From Staphylococcus coagulans (lineage in GTDB: Bacteria; Bacillota; Bacilli; Staphylococcales; Staphylococcaceae): DNA of 64,000 bases. Positions within the stretch are counted from its first letter, which is position 1. Each line of letters begins with the position of its first letter. Below are positions 24,600 through 34,210 of the stretch, piece by piece. A program made the translations under genes and the position numbers. The stretch lies in the NCBI RefSeq assembly GCF_002901995.1, contig NZ_PPQN01000012.1, forward strand, positions 26,207 through 90,206, in the 5' to 3' direction. The notes under the pieces were generated by a model that was given only the letters and a program-made list of their open reading frames with translations, did not search any database and was not told the DNA's origin.

Positions 24600-25496
24600 T
24601 TACGCTTGAACTTTGTTCACTGAAGCGTCGTAAATTGAATCGATTGTTTGGCCTAATAAGCGATCAAACTCTTCGTCAGATTGGCTTACACGTAAATCGT
24701 TAATTAATGCACGAGAGAAGCTCGCAATTAAGCCGTTATTTGTTTTTAAGAATTCATTTGCTTTTTCAAGGCTGTAGCCTCCTGATAAAGCAACCACACG
24801 AACAACGTTAGGGTGGTTAATTAATGATTCATATTGGTTCGCACGTGTTGGAATTGTTAATTTTAACATCACGTAATCATCTGAAGCTAAAGCATCTAAA
24901 TGTTTTTGAATTAATTCTGTTAAGTAAGCTTCGATTTCAGCTTTGTTTTCTGCATCGATGTTCACTTCAGGTTCGATAATAGGTACAAGACCTTTATTGA
25001 TAATTTGTTGTGCAACTTCAAATTGTTGCTTAATTACTGCGTCAATACCTTCTTTGTTAAATTCTAAGATGTTTGAACGCATTTTTGTACCAAAGATTTT
25101 ATGGTCGTTTGCACGATCTAATAATTGATCAAGTTCAGGCATAGGTTTCATTAATTGAACACCATTTTCAACTTCTGCTAAACCTTTGTCAATTTTAAGG
25201 AATGGTACAATGCCTTTATCAGCAAGGTAGTCACCCGTATGTTTACCTTCAACTTCACGATCCATTGTTTGTTCGAATAAGATTGCACCAATTACTTTAT
25301 CTGAAGTAAATGATGGTGATGTTACGATACGTGTACGCATCTCGTGAACCAATTTAAACATTTCGTCATCATTGTTATATTGGTCTTCTCCAACACCATA
25401 ACCGCGTAATGCTTTAGGGGTACTACCACCGCTTTGGTCTAGTGCTGCAATAAAACCTTTACCATTCTTCATTTTTTCTAGTTGTTGTTGATTCAT
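24600..25496 (-). CDS. fda: Class I fructose-1,6-bisphosphate aldolase
   Basis: 298 residues. It cleaves fructose-1,6-bisphosphate through a Schiff base rather than a metal. It follows the staphylococcal FdaB/Fda sequence closely: [74 protein letters not shown] contains the likely Schiff-base Lys, and VVALSGGYS the phosphate loop. Start chosen at 25496 because the protein then begins like its relatives; a GTG four codons upstream overlaps the ribosome site. Monocistronic, with a terminator downstream. Confidence 0.95.
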   Translation of the reverse strand: MNQQQLEKMKNGKGFIAALDQSGGSTPKALRGYGVGEDQYNNDDEMFKLVHEMRTRIVTSPSFTSDKVIGAILFEQTMDREVEGKHTGDYLADKGIVPFLKIDKGLAEVENGVQLMKPMPELDQLLDRANDHKIFGTKMRSNILEFNKEGIDAVIKQQFEVAQQIINKGLVPIIEPEVNIDAENKAEIEAYLTELIQKHLDALASDDYVMLKLTIPTRANQYESLINHPNVVRVVALSGGYSLEKANEFLKTNNGLIASFSRALINDLRVSQSDEEFDRLLGQTIDSIYDASVNKVQA

Positions 25497-25924
25497 ACTT
25501 CCTTTCACTCCTCGTAACGATATAATTACACCCTTAGTATGACGAATTTATTAAATAGTTTCAAATAAAAAGATAGTGGTAATCATTTAAAAATATCTCA
25601 AAAATCGTGGCAATTCAGTAATATTAAGGATTTTTAGATCTTTATTTTTAGGTGAGACTAAAAATTTCTAAATACCACCTATGTAACAAATGTATAAAAA
25701 GGTATAAAATGACGTCCCCTAAAATATAAGGTTAAGTCTTATATTAATAAAGCGTGTAAACGAAAGTGTATTAAAAAATATGTTTTTATATTAAATATTT
25801 AATTGTGAAATTATTTAGCAGATTTTAAGTTAAAGGCAAAATGGAACAAATCAAAAGCATCTGTTTGATATATTATTAATATGTGGTATAATAATTATAC
25901 TTAAAAGTGAAAGAGGTGATATGA
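25497..25924. other. Intergenic region with a SaeR-like site and a promoter
   Basis: AT-rich 428 bp between divergent fda and the 48-aa peptide gene. GTTAAG-TCTTAT-ATTAA (25731-25747) has one mismatch to the SaeR consensus GTTAAG-N6-GTTAA. TTGATA (25865-25870) and TATAAT (25887-25892), 16 bp apart, form a good promoter 33 bp before the peptide start. The SaeR-like site is about 118 bp upstream of this -35, so it would not act on it in the usual overlapping manner. Confidence 0.45.
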
Positions 25925-26071
25925 ATGAGTAAATTGGTAAAAGGTTTAATGTCAACTGCTGCAGTAGCTGTTCTTTTATCAGCTGTTGGTAGCACATCTG
26001 ATGCACACGCACTTACTCAAAAAGAATATCAACGCTTAGCATCACAATACGCAAACTATTCAAACAATTAA
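25925..26071 (+). CDS. 48-residue secreted peptide
   Basis: Starts MSKLVKGLMSTAAVAVLLSA and ends QYANYSNN. Positive N-region (Lys3, Lys6), hydrophobic core of about 14 residues, then GSTSDAHA, a good signal-peptidase I site (AHA followed by Leu). Cleavage would release LTQKEYQRLASQYANYSNN, a 19-residue peptide. There is no lipobox. AAAGAGGTG lies 7 nt before the ATG, a consensus-like promoter precedes it and a terminator follows, so this is an intact short gene. No known family recognised; it could be a secreted factor or a signalling peptide. Confidence 0.75.
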   Translation: MSKLVKGLMSTAAVAVLLSAVGSTSDAHALTQKEYQRLASQYANYSNN

Positions 26072-26121
26072 TGCGTTCAATACCGATTCGTTTTTGAGTT
26101 TTCCCAGTAGTAATCATGGGA

Positions 26122-26175
26122 GGCACTTTCGCTGAATACAGATTGATGTATTTAGTGGGAGTGCTTTTTATTTTA
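26122..26175 (+). terminator. Terminator of the secreted peptide gene
   Basis: Hairpin with outer arms GCACT/AGTGC and inner AATACA/TGTATT, followed by TTTTTATTTTA. Confidence 0.75.
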
Positions 26176-26203
26176 ATTTCTATATAAAGGGAACGCATAG
26201 GCC

Positions 26204-26246
26204 AAAAGTCATACTGCTAATAATTGTTAGTAACAGTATGACTTTT
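26204..26246. repeat. Perfect 13-bp hairpin
   Basis: Arms AAAAGTCATACTG (26204-26216) and CAGTATGACTTTT (26234-26246) with a 17-nt loop. It is a second terminator-like structure 30 bp after the first. The rest of this 340-bp gap (to 26411) shows no gene. Confidence 0.65.
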
Positions 26247-26411
26247 CTTTTAAAAGGCGGTCATTGACATTAAAATTCTTGAGCAAGTACCTCATCAAAC
26301 GATATTTAATGGGTGAGTATTTTCAATTTTATAATCTGATTATGTACTCGCTATTTTCCAATATGTCCTTGCTTCACTTACGTTCCACAAATCATCAATA
26401 GAAAATATACG

Positions 26412-27089
26412 CTATAATGACAAATGCCTAATAAACAATGGCTCAGCAGCAGGACAGATCATTGTATATCCATCCAAATTTTGAAGTTGGGCTACAGCAT
26501 TTGAAACTTTAAAGCTAAGGACCTTGCCTACAAGTTCATGATATTCCGAAACGAAATAGGCACTGAAACCCGGTGGATGAATACCAGTAAAATCATGAGG
26601 TGTATAAAGAATCAAAATTGTACCTTTAATTTGTCGCACTGCACGTTCAGTTTGAGGTATATGAAAGGGGCGTTTGAGCGTGTGAGGTGAATGATTTTTA
26701 GAATAAACACTTAAGTGAATATAATTAAAATCGCCTGTGAGTTTAGTCATTGAGAAAAGCTGTGTGTTTATTAGCCTTTCCTTGATATGTTGAAAAATAT
26801 CAACATGTTCCACTTGTTTAACTACGAAGTCATGCTGGGGTCTAAATTGAACAACAGCGCCATACGGCACTTTCTCTTTACCATTTAATCCGTGATGTTC
26901 TCCATATTGATTCATATGAACGGGTTGCCCATCAATAATTACAAAATCACCATCAGTATGGTTCAATGTACCAAATCCATAATCACCGTAACGTAATAAC
27001 TCAGCGATTGTCACTTCGCTTTCATGATGTCCCTCTAGTAAGGTTTTAATCGTGCCCACTTGATGTATGTAGTGACGATATTCTTTCAT
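26412..27089 (-). CDS. Acetolactate decarboxylase homologue lacking the metal-binding histidines
   Basis: 225 residues, aligning along their length with staphylococcal BudA/AlsD (QVGTIKTLLEG, YGFGTLNHTDGD, KVPYGAVVQFRP, IKGTILILYTPHDF). In active enzymes GFHIHF and GGH supply three zinc-binding His. Here the same places read GFSAYF (Ser176, Tyr178) and VGK (Lys189). The catalytic Glu of DGE is Asp48. The frame is intact, with an AAAGGGG site before the ATG, so this looks like an inactive or repurposed paralogue, not a decayed gene. Normal activity would convert acetolactate to acetoin. Monocistronic. Confidence 0.8.
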   Translation of the reverse strand: MKEYRHYIHQVGTIKTLLEGHHESEVTIAELLRYGDYGFGTLNHTDGDFVIIDGQPVHMNQYGEHHGLNGKEKVPYGAVVQFRPQHDFVVKQVEHVDIFQHIKERLINTQLFSMTKLTGDFNYIHLSVYSKNHSPHTLKRPFHIPQTERAVRQIKGTILILYTPHDFTGIHPPGFSAYFVSEYHELVGKVLSFKVSNAVAQLQNLDGYTMICPAAEPLFIRHLSL

Positions 27090-27597
27090 TTAAATCAACC
27101 CCTTTGAAGTTGGCGTCCAAAACGCTAAAGATGTAATCATTTTGATAGAATGTGCTTAGTGGTATTCATCTATCTTCAAAAACAGCAAAGCAAAATGAAA
27201 ACAAAATAGAGTTATAAATAAACATTATTGCTTGCTATATAAAATTATAGAGTGGCTTCGTTAAAAAAGCAATATAATTATGTAAAAATCTTTATCTTAA
27301 CGTATTGTGTTCATATGAATTATGCATACAATTTAAGTATATATGTAAAAATATGATATGAATATGTCTTTTTTAATAAGGATGAAGACAGTGTGAAAAA
27401 ATGAAAGTGTCACATTTTTTAAAGTATAATAGTGAGTGATGACATGTATAAACGAAGTCATATCATAAAAAGAAAGCGCTAGGACGATTTTCTATTAAAA
27501 ATCATCTTAGCGCTATTTATTTTGGGATATACATCCTGGCCTCTTAAGTTAATGCGTGTAATATGATGCAACTGTTAAATCATTAAGACATCAGTAT
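27090..27597. other. 508-bp gene-free region
   Basis: AT-rich. TATAAT occurs at 27425-27430 without a convincing -35. A small inverted repeat ATGAC/GTCAT lies near 27440-27461, and the panE terminator at 27475-27514. A short RNA reading from about 27437 to 27520 is conceivable but not supported by a good promoter. Confidence 0.4.
27475..27514 (-). terminator. Terminator of panE, possibly bidirectional
   Basis: Arms AGCGCTAGGACGATTTT and AAAATCATCTTAGCGCT (minor mismatches). On the minus strand TTTCTTTTT follows. Confidence 0.75.
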
Positions 27598-28533
27598 TTA
27601 TTGAACCCATTTCGTTTCTAATTGATGGATTAAGTGAGTCAATATATCATTATTCGGTGTTGGAATACCTAATTCACGACCATATTGACTGATTTGACCG
27701 TTAAGATAATCAACTTCAGTATAGCGACGATTATATAAGTCTTGATGCATTGAAGGATAATGGAGACCTTGTGTTTCTTTTGGATAAGAGTCTTCAATTT
27801 TTTGTAAGAGTACTTGTGCGTCTAATTCAACGCCACGGCCATGAGCCACAGCAACAATCTCATCAATAATGGGTTGAATCATGTCACGTGAATGAACATA
27901 ACTGCCAAATTCATAAATGGTTTTGTTTAGGATAGTGCACAATGGATTTACAACACTGTTGACAGTCGCTTTACTCCAAATAGATTTGAACACATTATCA
28001 CTGATTGTAGCGTTAAGTTTTGCATCATTGAAAATTCGATGAATCACTTCTGTACGGTGATCAGCTTGGCCATCTGCACGTTGAAACTCAATACTCCCTG
28101 TGCCTTCTAATAATAATTTTCCAGGACCACGCATGCCAGCAGTCCACATGGTAACGGCAAGGAAAATTTGAGTTTGTGGCACAATTTTAGAAAATCGTTC
28201 ATCATGTCCAAGACCGTTCATCATAGTAAGTAAAGCAGTATCAGGGTGAAGGGCATTTCGATTGTATAACGTTTGAAGCATTTCTTCTGATTTCATAGAT
28301 TTCGTTAAGATAATGATTAAGTCATATGCCTCATTTACATTTTGAGGTAATAGGGCAGGAATTTGAATCGTATAGGTATCTGTTTCTGTTTCGATTTCAA
28401 GACCGTGTTCATTTATTTGATTCACATGTTCTTTCCATGTATCAATCAGTGTCACATCGTATCCAGCCTTCTTAATTTGACTCCCAATCCGACCGCCCAT
28501 TGCACCTGCACCTGCGATAGCAATTTTATTCAT
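27598..28533 (-). CDS. panE: 2-dehydropantoate 2-reductase family protein
   Basis: 311 residues. N-terminal Rossmann motif AIAGAGAMGGRIGSQIKKAGY for NADPH; ILTKSMKSEEML and the C-terminal ApbA domain (KSIWSKATVNSVVNPLCTILN with the catalytic Lys, SMHQDLYNRRYTEVDYLNGQI) match ketopantoate reductases. It would make pantoate for coenzyme A synthesis. No panB or panC is adjacent, so another 2-oxoacid may be the true substrate. The start follows AAGGGGGAG. Divergent from uhpT. Confidence 0.85.
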   Translation of the reverse strand: MNKIAIAGAGAMGGRIGSQIKKAGYDVTLIDTWKEHVNQINEHGLEIETETDTYTIQIPALLPQNVNEAYDLIIILTKSMKSEEMLQTLYNRNALHPDTALLTMMNGLGHDERFSKIVPQTQIFLAVTMWTAGMRGPGKLLLEGTGSIEFQRADGQADHRTEVIHRIFNDAKLNATISDNVFKSIWSKATVNSVVNPLCTILNKTIYEFGSYVHSRDMIQPIIDEIVAVAHGRGVELDAQVLLQKIEDSYPKETQGLHYPSMHQDLYNRRYTEVDYLNGQISQYGRELGIPTPNNDILTHLIHQLETKWVQ

Positions 28534-28791
28534 AATGACTCCCCCTTGTAAGCGTTTAATTTATAAATAAGTGTAAAATTCAAGTGAAACGATGTCAATT
28601 ATCTTTCTATAAAAATTACTTAAAAATTTAATAGTAAACTTCTTATTTCGTGCAAGGATAAATTAACGTGCTAATAATACAAAATTGAATAAACTAGATG
28701 ATACTTAATTTTAATTGTCTTAAATAAAATCCTTTTCCAAATATTAAAGTCTTTAGTTCAGTTTTTGGGATAAAACGATAATTTCTAGGAT

Positions 28792-28806
28792 ATTAAGCGC
28801 TTTCAG
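28792..28806 (+). promoter_or_regulatory. cre site before uhpT
   Basis: TATTAAGCGCTTTCAG region matches the CcpA consensus at its core (AAGCGCTTTCA). It lies about 45 bp before the uhpT start in the 317-bp panE-uhpT gap, where no other feature is clear. It should give glucose repression. Confidence 0.65.
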
Positions 28807-28850
28807 TTGGTGCTATAGTGAATTTAAAGTGAACACAAGAGGTGAAGGGC

Positions 28851-30230
28851 ATGAACTTTTTTGATATTAAAAAGATTCCTAACAAAGGCATACCGTTATC
28901 GATGCAACGAAAATTATGGTTACGTAACTTTTTACAAGCCTTTTTCGTCGTATTTCTCGCATATATGGCTATGTACTTAATTCGAAACAACTTTAAAGCA
29001 GCTCAACCTTTATTAAAAGAAGAAATCGGGTTGTCTACATTAGAATTAGGTTATATTGGATTAGCATTTAGTATTACTTATGGCCTAGGGAAAACACTAT
29101 TAGGTTACTTTGTTGATGGACGTAACACGAAAAAAATTATTTCATTTTTATTAATCCTTTCTGCGATAACTGTATTAATTATGGGCTTCGTGTTAAGTTA
29201 TTTTGGTTCTGTTTTAGGTTTATTTATTGTACTTTGGGGACTCAACGGTATTTTTCAATCCGTCGGTGGACCTGCAAGTTACTCAACGATTTCTAGATGG
29301 GCACCGCGAACTAAACGAGGGCGTTATCTCGGCTTTTGGAATACGTCACATAATATCGGTGGTGCAATAGCAGGGGCGCTTGCACTATGGGGCGCAAATA
29401 TGTTTTTCCATGGTAGCGTTGTGGGAATGTTTATTTTCCCAGCTGTTATAGCGTTAATTATTGGTGTTGTCACATTATTTATTGGTAAAGATGATCCAGA
29501 AGAATTAGGATGGAATCGTGCAGAAGAAATTTGGGAAGAACCTGTAGATCAAGAAAATATTGACGCACAAAGTATGACAAAATGGGAAATTTTCAAAAAG
29601 TATATCTTGAAAAATCCGGTTATCTGGATTTTATGTGTATCTAATGTGTTTGTATACATTGTGCGGATCGGTATTGATAACTGGGCACCACTTTATGTTT
29701 CTGAACAATTGCATTTTGGAAAAGAAGACGCAGTTAACACAATATTCTATTTTGAAATGGGTGCGCTTGTCGCAAGTTTATTATGGGGATACATCTCTGA
29801 CTTGTTAAAAGGTCGTCGTGCTATCGTCGCAATTGGCTGTATGTTCTTAATTACGTTCGTGGTCTTATTCTATACGAATGCAACAAGTGTAACGATGGTT
29901 AACGTGTCACTCTTTGCATTAGGCGCATTGATTTTCGGTCCACAATTGTTAATTGGTGTATCGTTAACAGGATTTGTCCCTAAAAATGCGATTAGTGTAG
30001 CAAATGGAATGACGGGATCCTTTGCATATTTATTTGGCGATTCTATGGCTAAAGTAGGTTTAGCTGCCATTGCTGACCCGGAAAGAAACGGTTTAAATGT
30101 CTTTGGTTATACGTTAAGTGGATGGACAGACGTATTTATCGTTTTCTACGCTGCGTTATTTATTGGTATTATACTCCTTGGTATTGTCGCATATTTTGAA
30201 GAAAAGAAAATTAGAAGCTTACATTTATAA
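28851..30230 (+). CDS. uhpT: Hexose-6-phosphate:phosphate antiporter
   Basis: 459 residues, 12 membrane spans, MFS organophosphate:phosphate antiporter family. Landmarks: RNFLQAFFVVFLAYMAMYLI, RNNFKAAQPLLKEE, GYFVDGRNTKK, WGLNGIFQSVGGPASYSTIS, RWAPRTKRGRYLGFWNTSHN. The conserved Arg residues bind the phosphate. It exchanges glucose-6-phosphate for inorganic phosphate and is also the fosfomycin route in staphylococci. Start at 28851 (AGAGGTGA upstream) rather than the GTG at 28842. The neighbouring hptRSA genes encode its inducer system. Confidence 0.93.
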   Translation: MNFFDIKKIPNKGIPLSMQRKLWLRNFLQAFFVVFLAYMAMYLIRNNFKAAQPLLKEEIGLSTLELGYIGLAFSITYGLGKTLLGYFVDGRNTKKIISFLLILSAITVLIMGFVLSYFGSVLGLFIVLWGLNGIFQSVGGPASYSTISRWAPRTKRGRYLGFWNTSHNIGGAIAGALALWGANMFFHGSVVGMFIFPAVIALIIGVVTLFIGKDDPEELGWNRAEEIWEEPVDQENIDAQSMTKWEIFKKYILKNPVIWILCVSNVFVYIVRIGIDNWAPLYVSEQLHFGKEDAVNTIFYFEMGALVASLLWGYISDLLKGRRAIVAIGCMFLITFVVLFYTNATSVTMVNVSLFALGALIFGPQLLIGVSLTGFVPKNAISVANGMTGSFAYLFGDSMAKVGLAAIADPERNGLNVFGYTLSGWTDVFIVFYAALFIGIILLGIVAYFEEKKIRSLHL

Positions 30231-30242
30231 ATGAAATTAATA

Positions 30243-30310
30243 GAGGCAACTCGATCACTAAAAGAAGCTAAATTTGGCTTTCTACACATCGAGTTGCCTT
30301 TTCTTTTTTG
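30243..30310 (+). terminator. Terminator between uhpT and hptR
   Basis: Outer arms AGGCAACTCGAT and ATCGAGTTGCCT with an inner AAGC/GCTT stem, then TTTTCTTTTTT on the plus strand. Confidence 0.85.
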
Positions 30311-30324
30311 ATAAACGAATACTT

Positions 30325-31062
30325 TTACTGTTGTTTCGCGTATTCGCTGGGTGTCATATTTAAATACTTTTTAAAGTGATAACTGAATGTTTTATACTCT
30401 GAAAAACCAACTTTGTCTGCAATTTCATAATGTTTATTTTGGCTTTGTAATAATGAAAGTGATTGATAAATTCGGTATCGATTTAAATAATCCAGAATTG
30501 TAATACCCACATGCTCTTTAAATGTACGCATCAAATAAGATTCGCTTACAGGTAAGGGAGCGATTAGATCAGAAACGTGACATTTTTGATGAAAACGCTG
30601 CTGTATTTGTTGAATCATCACATTAACATAATAATCACCATATTCAACTTTCATCAATGGTTGAAAAACTTCTAATTGTGCAGCAGGGTGTACAGGTTGG
30701 AATGCTGTTGCCCATTGCGCTAATAATTGGGTTAATTGTGAAGTGTCAATAGGCTTTAATAGATAATCTAAGACATGGTGCTGAATGCCAGCTTTCATAT
30801 ATTCAAAATCATCATAACTAGATAAAATAATCTTCTTACAATCATAATCTTTAATCGCATCTAACAATTTTACACCGTCCATGCGCGGCATCCGAATGTC
30901 GGTAATCACTAATTCTGGTTGATATTCACGAATCAGTGATAACCCTTCGATGCCATCTTTTGCTAGTAACACATGTGAAAAATGATATTCATTCCACGGA
31001 ATGGCTTGTTTCAGCCCTTCTCTTATGATTCTTTCGTCGTCACAAATCACGACTTTATACAT
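30325..31062 (-). CDS. hptR: AraC-type response regulator HptR
   Basis: 245 residues. Receiver domain with DDE (residues 8-10), phospho-acceptor Asp55 in [13 protein letters not shown] and Lys in YLLKPID. C-terminal AraC helix-turn-helix pair ([54 protein letters not shown]). With the upstream sensor and binding protein it activates uhpT in response to external hexose phosphate, as known in S. aureus. The start codon overlaps the end of hptS by 8 nt; GGGAGG lies upstream. Confidence 0.93.
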   Translation of the reverse strand: MYKVVICDDERIIREGLKQAIPWNEYHFSHVLLAKDGIEGLSLIREYQPELVITDIRMPRMDGVKLLDAIKDYDCKKIILSSYDDFEYMKAGIQHHVLDYLLKPIDTSQLTQLLAQWATAFQPVHPAAQLEVFQPLMKVEYGDYYVNVMIQQIQQRFHQKCHVSDLIAPLPVSESYLMRTFKEHVGITILDYLNRYRIYQSLSLLQSQNKHYEIADKVGFSEYKTFSYHFKKYLNMTPSEYAKQQ

Positions 31063-32611
31063 GAGATGTCGCCTCCCTTGGTAGTTGATAAGCGATGAGG
31101 GTGCCTTGATAAGGTGTTGAAAAAATACGTAATCGCGCTTGTTCTCCGTAACGAATACGTGCTTTGTGATTTAGATGATTTAAGCCCAAATGTTCAGTAT
31201 CAAACACGCTTTCATTCAGTGAATGTCTTACCTCTTTGCATTTTTCTTTAGACATCCCTTGTCCATTATCTGAAACAAAGACACGAAGTGCGTGTTTGTT
31301 TTCAGTGATGCGAATACGTATCAAAAGTTTGTCATCCGTACGGCCATGTTTGATGGCATTTTCAACTAAAGGCTGAATCATCATTTTACCGATTTGTGCT
31401 GTATATAAATCACTTTGAATTTCAAATTCTAAGTTAATCAAATGATCAAATCGCACATTCTGAATTGCGACGTATTGTTGAATATAATCAAGTTCATCTT
31501 TGATTTGGACATAATCAGATTTTACGCGTAACGTATAACGAAGCATTTGCGATAATTGTTGCACCACTTGTTGAGCGAGTTGAGGGGATAGAGTAATCAA
31601 ATATTGAATTGTTTGCATCGTATTGAACAGAAAATGCGGTTGGAACTGGCGCTCTATTTCTTTTAATTGTATTTCACGTAAACGTTGTTCCGTATTTTCG
31701 ATAGAGCGTATCAATTTTTCATTCGATTCGAACAAATCATAAATATAGGTATTGATTTCTTCGAGTTCACTCGGCTGTGCTAATGGTTGATAGCGACCGA
31801 GATGACGATTTTTCGCATAGTAAATCCGTTGAATAATTGCTTCAATATCTTGAGTTTGTCTTTTCGCCATGTTATGTGCATTAAACAGACCAAATAAAAT
31901 GAATAAAATCAACACAAGTCCCATAATAATGAGCAGTATGATTCCATCCTCTAAGGTGTCATGGATATTTTTAAATTGAATCAATCGATCGCCATTTTGA
32001 TTGATTTTGACTACATCCGATATAAAACCAAATTGAGGAGGTTGCCATTTATCATCGAGACGAAAGTGTTCAGAGTTTGTAAATAAAATGTTATCAAAAC
32101 GATCAACGATGACTGTAGATTGGCCAGAGTCTTTTAAAATTTCATCGATACGTGGCGTTTGTGCTAAATATATTTGGATAGATGCAGGACCATTTTTAAA
32201 TGTAACGTTATGTGTGTTAAGCAGATAAAGTGTATTGAGTCGTTGGTCTTCATAATTGTTTGTCGTTACTTGTTTATGATGTTGTGTCACAACAAAATAC
32301 AATGTTCCGGATTGTTCATGAATCATTTTAAATAATATACGGTTTAATTTCGTCAAATCTTGTGGGTCGCTCGTGTTGAGTTCTTTAAATGTGGTCTTCA
32401 ATTTTGAAATATCTGATTCTGTCTGTTGTGATGCTTGAACAATGGCGTGTTGTGTTTGATTAACGTGCTGTTGTACCGTTCGATGCTCCACCCAAATATA
32501 GAGCGTATAGAAACTGATGATGCCAATGAGCATTACTAAAAAGACGGGCATGACCGTTGAGAGAAAGAAAGAGCGACGTAATTGTTGACGGTAAGGTTTG
32601 TAAGTTTTCAT
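31055..32611 (-). CDS. hptS: Sensor histidine kinase HptS (YesM type)
   Basis: 518 residues, the same length as S. aureus HptS. An N-terminal helix (about 15-37), an extracellular region of about 180 residues, a second helix (about 225-245), then a cytoplasmic kinase of the YesM/LytS kind. The phospho-His lies in [19 protein letters not shown]-box [11 protein letters not shown] and G-box VSDNGQGM follow. It signals external glucose-6-phosphate, seen through HptA, to HptR. Start and stop overlap hptA and hptR, showing a tight operon. Confidence 0.93.
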   Translation of the reverse strand: MKTYKPYRQQLRRSFFLSTVMPVFLVMLIGIISFYTLYIWVEHRTVQQHVNQTQHAIVQASQQTESDISKLKTTFKELNTSDPQDLTKLNRILFKMIHEQSGTLYFVVTQHHKQVTTNNYEDQRLNTLYLLNTHNVTFKNGPASIQIYLAQTPRIDEILKDSGQSTVIVDRFDNILFTNSEHFRLDDKWQPPQFGFISDVVKINQNGDRLIQFKNIHDTLEDGIILLIIMGLVLILFILFGLFNAHNMAKRQTQDIEAIIQRIYYAKNRHLGRYQPLAQPSELEEINTYIYDLFESNEKLIRSIENTEQRLREIQLKEIERQFQPHFLFNTMQTIQYLITLSPQLAQQVVQQLSQMLRYTLRVKSDYVQIKDELDYIQQYVAIQNVRFDHLINLEFEIQSDLYTAQIGKMMIQPLVENAIKHGRTDDKLLIRIRITENKHALRVFVSDNGQGMSKEKCKEVRHSLNESVFDTEHLGLNHLNHKARIRYGEQARLRIFSTPYQGTLIAYQLPREATSHV

Positions 32612-33564
32612 TTTAAACGCTCCAAAAAAGCTTGATGTGTGTCATGAGGCAATTCGTATTCAGAAATAGCAGGGATGTCTTTAAGTTTTAATGTGCCTGT
32701 TTCTGAAACTTCTGCCACGTCTTTACGAATCGGTTTGACACCAAATTCTTGCGCTAAACGGGTTTGAACTGCACGACCCGTTAAATATTTGACGAGTGCT
32801 TCTCTTTTTGAATTTGGATGTGCATTATGAACGAGTGCGATGCCATCTATATTAATCACAGTTCCCTCAGTAGGGTAGACTAATTTTAATGGATAACCTT
32901 TTTTCATCCATCTTCGAGCATCGAGTTCATAGCTTAAGCCTGCATAATAACGGCCCTTTGCGACCTGTTCTACGACTTGAGAAGACTTTTCCAATTGCAC
33001 GGCATGGTGCTGAAACTGCTTAATTGTTTGCGTATTATGATGTAAGTGATATAAAGCGCGCATATGTTGGTAACCTGTCGTAGTGGTATAAGGGTTAGAA
33101 TAAGCAACACGTGCATTTAGTGGAGGTTGCAATAAATCTTCATAACCTCTGACCGGAATGGACCCTATTAAATCTTTATTGACAACAATCACTGTAGGCA
33201 TCAACATAAAAGGCGTAACTAAATGATTTTTGGATTCAAAATCATGAAATTTGTCTACATCAGATACTTGGTAGGGGACAAAATCATCTGAATGATCAAT
33301 GGTTTCGCTTAATACGCCACCCACAAACACATCACCTCGCGCTTCTAACGGAGTTCGATGAATATCTGAAAGTAATACTTGTGTTGAACCTTCAATAAGA
33401 TTTACTTTCACATCGTACTGCTGTTCAAAATCTTTCAAAAGTGGCCGAATTAATTCTTGTGGGTAGGGTGAATAAACAGTGAGTGCATCTTGAGATCGTG
33501 AAGTGTCCTGTTGACAACCAAAAAGTAAAAGCAACGCAAAGCAACATAGCCATTTTTTCATCAT
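32608..33564 (-). CDS. hptA: Hexose-phosphate sensor binding protein HptA
   Basis: 318-residue lipoprotein. Signal MMKKWLCCFALLLLFGC ends in a lipobox (LFGC). The mature part is a type-2 periplasmic-binding fold resembling iron/phosphate-type ABC binding proteins (ALTVYSPYPQELIRPLLKDFEQQYDVKV split by the chain start, NPYTTTTGYQHMRALY, LSYELDARRWMKKGYPLKLVYP). It lacks an associated transporter and heads hptASR, so it is the sensor subunit. AAGGAAG precedes the tandem ATG codons; 33561 is an alternative start. Confidence 0.9.
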   Translation of the reverse strand: MMKKWLCCFALLLLFGCQQDTSRSQDALTVYSPYPQELIRPLLKDFEQQYDVKVNLIEGSTQVLLSDIHRTPLEARGDVFVGGVLSETIDHSDDFVPYQVSDVDKFHDFESKNHLVTPFMLMPTVIVVNKDLIGSIPVRGYEDLLQPPLNARVAYSNPYTTTTGYQHMRALYHLHHNTQTIKQFQHHAVQLEKSSQVVEQVAKGRYYAGLSYELDARRWMKKGYPLKLVYPTEGTVINIDGIALVHNAHPNSKREALVKYLTGRAVQTRLAQEFGVKPIRKDVAEVSETGTLKLKDIPAISEYELPHDTHQAFLERLK

Positions 33565-33740
33565 GAGACGTTCTTCCTTATATATGTATTAAAACTATTT
33601 TAACAATTTTTATTAAGATTGTAGAGCATTATGTTGAATGCATATGATTAAATAACCATATGATTTGATTGTTTTAAAGGATAATGTTGTAATTAAAATA
33701 ATTCGTTTTAATTTGACTTTATAGAAAAGAGGTGCAAAAT

Positions 33741-33836
33741 ATGTCTGAAAAACAAACAGGTTCGATTACAGGTCGTGTCACTGATAATACAAAAAGTACA
33801 ATTAAAGGCACAGTAAAGGATGAAACTAAAAAATAA
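33741..33836 (+). CDS. 31-residue hydrophilic peptide
   Basis: Starts MSEKQTGSITGRVTDNTKST and ends IKGTVKDETKK. It is rich in Thr, Lys, Gly and charged residues, with a weak internal repeat (GSITGRVTDNTK / STIKGTVKDETK). The composition recalls small CsbD-like stress proteins but it is far shorter. AAAGAGGTG lies 7 nt before the ATG. A weak hairpin (AAAAAG / CTTTTTTT, about 33854-33876) follows. Translation is plausible; function is unknown. Confidence 0.55.
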   Translation: MSEKQTGSITGRVTDNTKSTIKGTVKDETKK

Positions 33837-34210
33837 ACATACAATATTCATAAAAAGTATAAAGGTGCTTTTTTTAATGAATAATTATTGTGTTAAATTT
33901 ATTTGTTCTAATTAAAGAGTTTTAAAAGTAGGTATAGATTATATTAGCTAAAATGATTGAACCCATATTGAGTTCCATTTTGCGTTCACTTATAAGTGCT
34001 AGATGCTATGTTCATTGAAAGAACTTTATAAATGCATAGCTACATGTGGAAAGAAACATTTTTATGTGAATTGTACATACGATCTGTCCATTTAAATCAG
34101 ATATAACAGAATATAAGGGTAATTACAGCTTGATTTTGATGTTTATGATCGAAAGTCTGTTGAAGAGTTTGAATCTGTATTTAAATCATAGATGAGTGAA
34201 GGTGAAGAGG
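33837..34210. other. 374-bp gap before galU with a possible gene remnant
   Basis: No intact gene. A protein-like stretch in two frames (34073-34191) is listed separately. The rest is AT-rich and shows no clear promoter or structure apart from the weak hairpin near 33854. Confidence 0.45.
34073..34191 (+). pseudogene. Possible decayed 3' end of an unidentified gene
   Basis: One frame reads VHTICPFKSDITEYKGNYS and, after a shift near 34125-34135, another reads LDFDVYDRKSVEEFESVFKS to a TAG at 34189. Both look protein-like and join naturally, but no start or ribosome site precedes them. Family not recognised. Confidence 0.3.
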
